DNA from: UBA10908 sp964608965 | GTDB taxonomy: Bacteria > Bacillota > Clostridia > Peptostreptococcales > Anaerovoracaceae | Assembly: GCA_964608965.1 (NCBI GenBank) | Contig: CAZSPZ010000003.1 | Location: 1-64,000 of the forward strand | DNA: 64,000 bases | Direction: 5' to 3' | In this document: one piece after another, positions 60,173 to 64,000 of the stretch | Numbering within the stretch: the stretch's first letter is position 1 | How the letters are laid out: the number at the start of each line of letters is the position of its first letter | Notes under the pieces: generated by a model | What the model saw: only the letters and a program-made list of their open reading frames with translations | Told to the model about the DNA's origin: nothing | Databases searched by the model: none | Position numbers and translations under genes: made by a program

Positions 60173-60202
60173 AATATAGCATAAGCGCCGTGGTTTTGTC
60201 AA
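60173..60202 (-). promoter_or_regulatory. Promoter for DUF896-mnmA
   Basis: Minus strand TTGACA (60197-60202), 18 bases, TATATT (60173-60178). Confidence 0.7.
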
Positions 60203-60211
60203 TTACAGGCC

Positions 60212-60715
60212 TTATTCGATTGCGATATAATCCTTGATTTTGGAATAGGTTGCATCTCCGATGCCGTTCACTTCGTTTATTTCCTCTATCGAAGTGAACC
60301 CGCCAAATTCCTCCCTATACGCGATGATATTTTGGGATTTTGTCGGACCTATTCCCTTTAAACATTGCAGCTCTTCGCTGTCTGCCGTATTAATATTGAT
60401 TTTGCCGCTTTGCGTCGCTGCTCCCATGTTTTGCTCGCCGGGAGATTTCTCTGATGACAGATCTTGCTCGCCGGAAACTTTTTCTGAAAGCTGGTCTTGC
60501 TCGCCGGAAGATACCTCGGATGGCATGTTTTGCTCGCCGGATAATCCCTGCGAAATCTGGTTTTCCCCTTCTGCCGCTTGCTCAATCACTATATCTGAAT
60601 CTGCCTCCCGTGTTGTCAAATAGTTCATGATTCCTTTTGATGCAACTAAAATGCACAATAAACTTACGACAACACGCTTTACACAGGATAGTTGAGCTTT
60701 GTTCATCTTTTTCAA
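60212..60715 (-). CDS. ComEA-like helix-hairpin-helix protein with Ser-Gly-Glu-Gln repeats
   Basis: A protein of about 167 residues. It has one N-terminal membrane helix (about 13-29, RVVVSLLCILVASKGIM), a low-complexity linker, and a C-terminal ComEA-type helix-hairpin-helix DNA-binding domain (INTADSEELQCLKGIGPTKS, FTSIEEINEVNGIGD). ComEA is the outer-surface DNA receptor of natural transformation. The linker holds four degenerate repeats around SGEQ. I chose TTG at 60715, since GGAGG is five bases upstream; the ATG at 60706 is the alternative. Other competence genes (comEC) are not in the window. Confidence 0.85.
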   Translation of the reverse strand: MKKMNKAQLSCVKRVVVSLLCILVASKGIMNYLTTREADSDIVIEQAAEGENQISQGLSGEQNMPSEVSSGEQDQLSEKVSGEQDLSSEKSPGEQNMGAATQSGKININTADSEELQCLKGIGPTKSQNIIAYREEFGGFTSIEEINEVNGIGDATYSKIKDYIAIE

Positions 60716-60755
60716 TGGTACCTCCTCCACCATACTTCCGTTTCATCGCGGCTTT

Positions 60756-60784
60756 ATTATATAGTATCCAAAAGGAGAAAACAA
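60756..60784 (-). promoter_or_regulatory. Promoter for the comEA-like gene
   Basis: Minus strand TTGTTT (60779-60784), 17 bases, TATAAT (60756-60761). Confidence 0.65.
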
Positions 60785-60826
60785 TCATTATATTCCATTT
60801 TTACCATAATAATACATTATACATTC

Positions 60827-60855
60827 TTGATTACCCGTCGCTTACGAGTTATACT
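60827..60855 (+). promoter_or_regulatory. Promoter for the nitroreductase gene
   Basis: TTGATT (60827-60832), 17 bases, TATACT (60850-60855), with GGGGAGG at 60877-60883 before the ATG at 60891. Divergent from the comEA-like promoter. Confidence 0.7.
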
Positions 60856-60890
60856 GATGCTAATAAAATGAGAACGGGGAGGAAAAATTT

Positions 60891-61673
60891 ATGATAGAAA
60901 TTAACAATACCCTTTGTACATCCTGCGGCGAATGTGTCAGAATATGCGAAACCAGAGATATAGAAATGACGGATCAAGGAGCTCGCCCTTTAGGGTCCAA
61001 CTGTAGCGAATGCGGCCATTGTGTGGCTATTTGCCCAACTTGCGCCATTGAACTTGTAGGATATGACAACAGCGAAATAAAAGAATATGACGCTCAAGAT
61101 TTTTGCGTTGATCCGGAAAAACTTCTTAATTTCATGAAATTCCGACGAAGCACGAGAGCATTTTCCCCTAAAAAAATAGAAAAAGAAAAAATCGATATCA
61201 TTCTTGAGTCAGGACGTTACAGCCCTACCGCCTGCAATTATCAAAACCTGCGATATGTAGTCGTTGAAAAAGAAATGGATCATGTCCGGGAGCTGCTTTG
61301 GAAAGGCGCTGCGGCATATGCGGAAAAAGACGGCGATCAATACCTCTTGACACGCTATCATGAATACTTATCCAGCGAAAAATCTTCCGATGCGCTGCTT
61401 TATCATTGCAGCCAGCTGATTTTCATCCTTGCACCCAACGAAAACGATGCTTGCATCGCCTCTTCCAGAATGGAACTGATGGCAAACTCTCTGGGCCTTG
61501 GAGCCTTATATTTAGGGTATTGCAAGCTGGCAGTGGAAGCATCCGAGCAATTGCAGGAATACCTTAAGGAAAATGAACACAGCAAGACACAGGCCGTTTT
61601 GGCCGTAGGATATCCGGATGTAATATGGAAGCGCACAGCGCCAAGAAAGCCACTTAAAGTCACTTGGAGATAA
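60891..61673 (+). CDS. Ferredoxin-nitroreductase fusion protein
   Basis: A 260-residue protein. The first 60 residues are a two-cluster ferredoxin (CTSCGECVRIC and CSECGHCVAICPTC) and the rest is a nitroreductase-fold FMN domain (FRRSTRAFSPKKIEKEKI, SPTACNYQNLRYVVV, LGLGALYLGYC). Such fusions are frequent in anaerobes and are thought to reduce nitro compounds or quinones with electrons from the iron-sulfur clusters; the physiological substrate is unknown. It is the only plus-strand protein gene right of 50 kb and has its own promoter and terminator. Confidence 0.92.
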   Translation: MIEINNTLCTSCGECVRICETRDIEMTDQGARPLGSNCSECGHCVAICPTCAIELVGYDNSEIKEYDAQDFCVDPEKLLNFMKFRRSTRAFSPKKIEKEKIDIILESGRYSPTACNYQNLRYVVVEKEMDHVRELLWKGAAAYAEKDGDQYLLTRYHEYLSSEKSSDALLYHCSQLIFILAPNENDACIASSRMELMANSLGLGALYLGYCKLAVEASEQLQEYLKENEHSKTQAVLAVGYPDVIWKRTAPRKPLKVTWR

Positions 61674-61675
61674 CA

Positions 61676-61703
61676 AAAAACCCCGGCAATACCGAGGTTT
61701 TTA
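61676..61703. terminator. Bidirectional terminator between convergent genes
   Basis: Stem AAAAACCCCGG / CCGAGGTTTTT (one mismatch), loop CAATA, with A run before and T run after. Confidence 0.85.
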
Positions 61704-61707
61704 TTGT

Positions 61708-62430
61708 TTAATGGGAGACGACAGCTGCCGCATACGTATATTCCCCAAGAGAAACCAGTTGATCTCCTTCTTGAATATACATATCCTTTCTGCATACTCT
61801 GGACAAATCTTTATGAAAAGGTTCATGGAGAAACTCGCAAAGCGCTTCCGCGAGATTGAGCGGGTTAAGGCTTTCATTGCTCGCAGAGCGCAAAATCATA
61901 TACAGAATGATTCCATCCGGAGCCACAGATTCTAATTCCATCGTGCGAATAAAGCTTTTGATATCCTTTAATATGGTTTTCTGTGTCTTTTTATCTCTTT
62001 TGTTTACAGTAATAATATTCTGTTCGCAAAACTCTTTTAATCTTTCGTTGATGCTTTCTGTATGCTCAAGCGGAAGGTAGACCTCATACTTTGCAAATTC
62101 AACAATAGAAGACAAAGTTTTGCCTGTTAACGGCAAAACCCTCCCGTCAAAAAATTTTATTCCGGAAGGCAAGGCTTCGTTGATTGCAGAAAGCATTTCA
62201 TCTATGACTTTTTCCTCTGCCGTTTCAATTTCAAAATAATCGGAATCTGTTTCAAACCCCAGAGAAAGAGGTTGAACAATACTGATTTTCGGATGTGGAT
62301 TGTATCCCAGAGAATATATGAGGCCTATATTTGCTCTTCTCATGGCTCTGGTAAACACTCGCTGGAGGTCTAAGTGCGATATGAAACGCATATTTCCCAA
62401 TTTATAAAATTTAAAAACATACCGACTCAT
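61708..62430 (-). CDS. DUF2344/TIGR03936 protein paired with a radical SAM enzyme
   Basis: A 240-residue protein of the TIGR03936 (DUF2344) family. The start RYVFKFYKLGNMRFISHLDLQRVF and GYNPHPKISIVQPLSLG are hallmarks. In many Firmicutes it follows a B12-binding radical SAM gene and precedes RNase G and ribosomal protein L21 genes; the pairing is kept here and overlaps by four bases. The role is unknown. The ATG at 62430 gives the conserved N terminus and has GGGGTGG upstream. Confidence 0.88.
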   Translation of the reverse strand: MSRYVFKFYKLGNMRFISHLDLQRVFTRAMRRANIGLIYSLGYNPHPKISIVQPLSLGFETDSDYFEIETAEEKVIDEMLSAINEALPSGIKFFDGRVLPLTGKTLSSIVEFAKYEVYLPLEHTESINERLKEFCEQNIITVNKRDKKTQKTILKDIKSFIRTMELESVAPDGIILYMILRSASNESLNPLNLAEALCEFLHEPFHKDLSRVCRKDMYIQEGDQLVSLGEYTYAAAVVSH

Positions 62431-64000
62431 AAAGCGCCACCCCACCGACATTCCGTGTGGTAATTTACACCGCAATCATTACAGCCCAAACGGCAATCCG
62501 GTGTTGTTTCAGCTTTTCTTGCAGTTTCCCACTCTTTGATGAAAAATTCTTTTGTGACACCGCAATCAATGATATCCCAAGGCATAGCAGACGCAGGGTC
62601 AATCTCGTTAAAAGCAAAATAATCGAGCCCTATGTTGCACTCATCCAGCGCTTCTTTCCATGCCTTTGCATTGAAATGCTCAGTCCATGCGTCAAAACTG
62701 CAGCCTTTTTGCTGCGCCTTGATTAATACGTCGCTCAGGCGGCGATCACCTCTTGCAAACAAAGCTTCCAAATGGCTTGAGTACGTGCCGTGATAACGAA
62801 AAGTTACGCCTTTAATCTTTCGCAGCTGATCTTTTAAATAAAAATGCTTTCTCTCAAATTCTTTTTCGCTGTCTTGAGCACACCACATAAAAGGCGTGTA
62901 CGGCTTTGGCACAAAGTTGGAAATGCTTACGGCCACAGTGAACCTTCCCTTTTTGTTTCCGTTTTTTACAAAAGCAAGATCCATGATGTTTCGTGCAAGA
63001 GCGCAAATGCCATCCAAATCTTCGTCGGTTTCCGTAGGAAGTCCGATCATAAAATACAGCTTGACGGAAGTCCAGCCCAAATCAATCGCCTGATCAAGGG
63101 CAGTCATGATTTCTTTTTCGGAAATATTTTTATTGATGACATCTCTGAGTCTTTGCGTGCCGGCTTCGGGAGCAAACGTCAATCCTGTCTTTTTAACGCC
63201 ATGTATCTCTTCTAAAATTTCAAAGCTGAAATTATCAAGACGTAAAGAAGGTAAAGACAATCCGATCTGCTGTTTTTTGCAGTAGGACATCAAATCCATG
63301 ACCATCGGTTCAAATTCGGAATGATCGGAGGTGGACAAAGACAAAAGCGAAAGCTCTTGGTGCCCGCTGTTTTGCAACTGCTCTATTGCGAGACGCTCCA
63401 CGCATTCTTTGCTTCGTTCTCGCACCGGACGGTAAACCATGCCTGCCTGGCAAAATCGACAGCCTCTGCTGCAGCCTCGGAAAATTTCAACAACTGCCCT
63501 ATCGTGAACAACTTCAATCAGCGGAACTATATTTTTTGTCGGAAAATCGATGGGATCTATATCAGAGACGATTGCTTTAAGAATTTTGTCCGGTGCGTTT
63601 GCATTTATTTTGTCATAACCGGAATAAACCCCTGTATCGGTATATACCGGTCGATAAAACGAAGGAATATAAACCCCCTGCAAATGCGATATCTCTTCGC
63701 AAAACTCTGATTTTGAGCGTCCTGACCCCTTCCAAAGGCCGTGACGTCGGCAGATTTCAGGAAGAAGTTCCTCCCCGTCGCCTAAAAGAATAATATCGAA
63801 AAAATCTGCCAGAGGTTCTGCATTAAAAGCACACGGACCTCCTGCGATAATGAACGGATCGTCCTTTGAGCGCTCCGAGGTTCGAAGTGGGATGTCTGCA
63901 AGGTCGAGCATATTGAGAATATTCGTATAAGAAAGCTCGTACTGGAGCGTGAACCCTACGAAATCCATCATTTTAAGTGAAGTTTTCGTCTCAAGAGTAA
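62427..64000 (-). CDS. B12-binding-domain radical SAM protein (TIGR03960 family), 5' end beyond the window
   Basis: At least 524 codons are visible. The N-terminal part is the end of a cobalamin-binding-like domain (FIIAGGPCAFNAEPLADFFD), followed by the radical SAM core with CSRGCRFC (cysteines x3/x2 spacing) and a C-terminal Cys-rich tail (CRLGCNDCGVNYHTEC). The frame stays open to base 64000, with upstream residues LETKTSLK matching the family, so the gene is cut by the window edge and the ATG at 63971 is not its start. Function is unknown; it is paired with the DUF2344 protein. Confidence 0.9.
   Translation of the reverse strand, partial: TLETKTSLKMMDFVGFTLQYELSYTNILNMLDLADIPLRTSERSKDDPFIIAGGPCAFNAEPLADFFDIILLGDGEELLPEICRRHGLWKGSGRSKSEFCEEISHLQGVYIPSFYRPVYTDTGVYSGYDKINANAPDKILKAIVSDIDPIDFPTKNIVPLIEVVHDRAVVEIFRGCSRGCRFCQAGMVYRPVRERSKECVERLAIEQLQNSGHQELSLLSLSTSDHSEFEPMVMDLMSYCKKQQIGLSLPSLRLDNFSFEILEEIHGVKKTGLTFAPEAGTQRLRDVINKNISEKEIMTALDQAIDLGWTSVKLYFMIGLPTETDEDLDGICALARNIMDLAFVKNGNKKGRFTVAVSISNFVPKPYTPFMWCAQDSEKEFERKHFYLKDQLRKIKGVTFRYHGTYSSHLEALFARGDRRLSDVLIKAQQKGCSFDAWTEHFNAKAWKEALDECNIGLDYFAFNEIDPASAMPWDIIDCGVTKEFFIKEWETARKAETTPDCRLGCNDCGVNYHTECRWGGAL

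Noticed and set aside
1..64000. CRISPR arrays, insertion sequences, rRNA genes and restriction or toxin-antitoxin systems
   Set aside because: No regularly spaced repeats, transposase-like protein, rRNA sequence or defence gene was seen anywhere in the window.

Overview
The window looks like part of a low-to-mid GC Clostridia (Firmicutes) chromosome, probably a draft or metagenome assembly because it carries four 10-N and two 100-N gaps. The evidence is the gene content and order: an Asp23 protein next to recG, rsmD-coaD, ackA, relA-dtd-hemZ-hisS-aspS, efp-asp23-nusB-xseA-xseB-ispA-dxs-tlyA-mutS-mutL-miaA, and alaS-ireB-ruvX. AGGAGG-type ribosome sites, sigma-A promoters, a T-box leader and SOS boxes of the Gram-positive type agree. 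Placement below class (something like Anaerovoracaceae) would be a guess.

Layout. From 1 to 43.4 kb every protein gene is on the plus strand. These are housekeeping genes for DNA repair and recombination (recG, xseAB, mutS, mutL), CoA and NAD synthesis (coaD, nadD), protein export (yajC, secDF), stringent response (relA), translation (hisS, aspS, leuS, efp, rsfS, rpmF), RNA decay (RNase J), isoprenoids (ispA, dxs), tRNA modification (tmcAL, miaA) and cell wall (mltG). A Xer-type tyrosine recombinase, a C-S lyase-like gene and an SOS-controlled YneA-like gene close this arm. From 50.5 to 64 kb nearly every gene is on the minus strand: a cytosolic DMSO-reductase-like module, ruvX, ireB, T-box-controlled alaS, mnmA, comEA-like and a radical SAM pair; the one exception is a plus-strand nitroreductase. 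The two arms therefore point at each other.

Between them, at about 43.8-50.5 kb, lies an integrated element of nominally 6.6 kb, all of its genes on the minus strand and nearly all small. It encodes a HerA/FtsK-type ATPase with the look of a genome-packaging motor, two M23 peptidases (one with a C-terminal membrane anchor and an altered zinc motif), several one-helix membrane proteins, a C2H2 zinc-finger protein, and candidate capsid proteins following the ATPase. A 460-bp gene-free region rich in hairpins could be an origin. It is flanked by near-identical tyrosine-recombinase core sites. Joining the two outer halves rebuilds a nearly perfect dyad, and joining the two inner halves rebuilds the element's own site. 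No integrase and no replication protein are visible inside, so I infer a small tailless, probably membrane-containing provirus that uses host Xer recombination, possibly at the chromosome's dif-like site. The virion type is inference; the att structure is read directly from the sequence. Both 100-N gaps fall inside the element and may hide genes.

The mutS gene carries an assembly fault: a 31-bp exact repeat brackets the 10-N gap, and collapsing it restores a normal MutS. The other 10-N gaps (tmcAL, leuS, C-S lyase) look like small placeholders inside otherwise intact genes.
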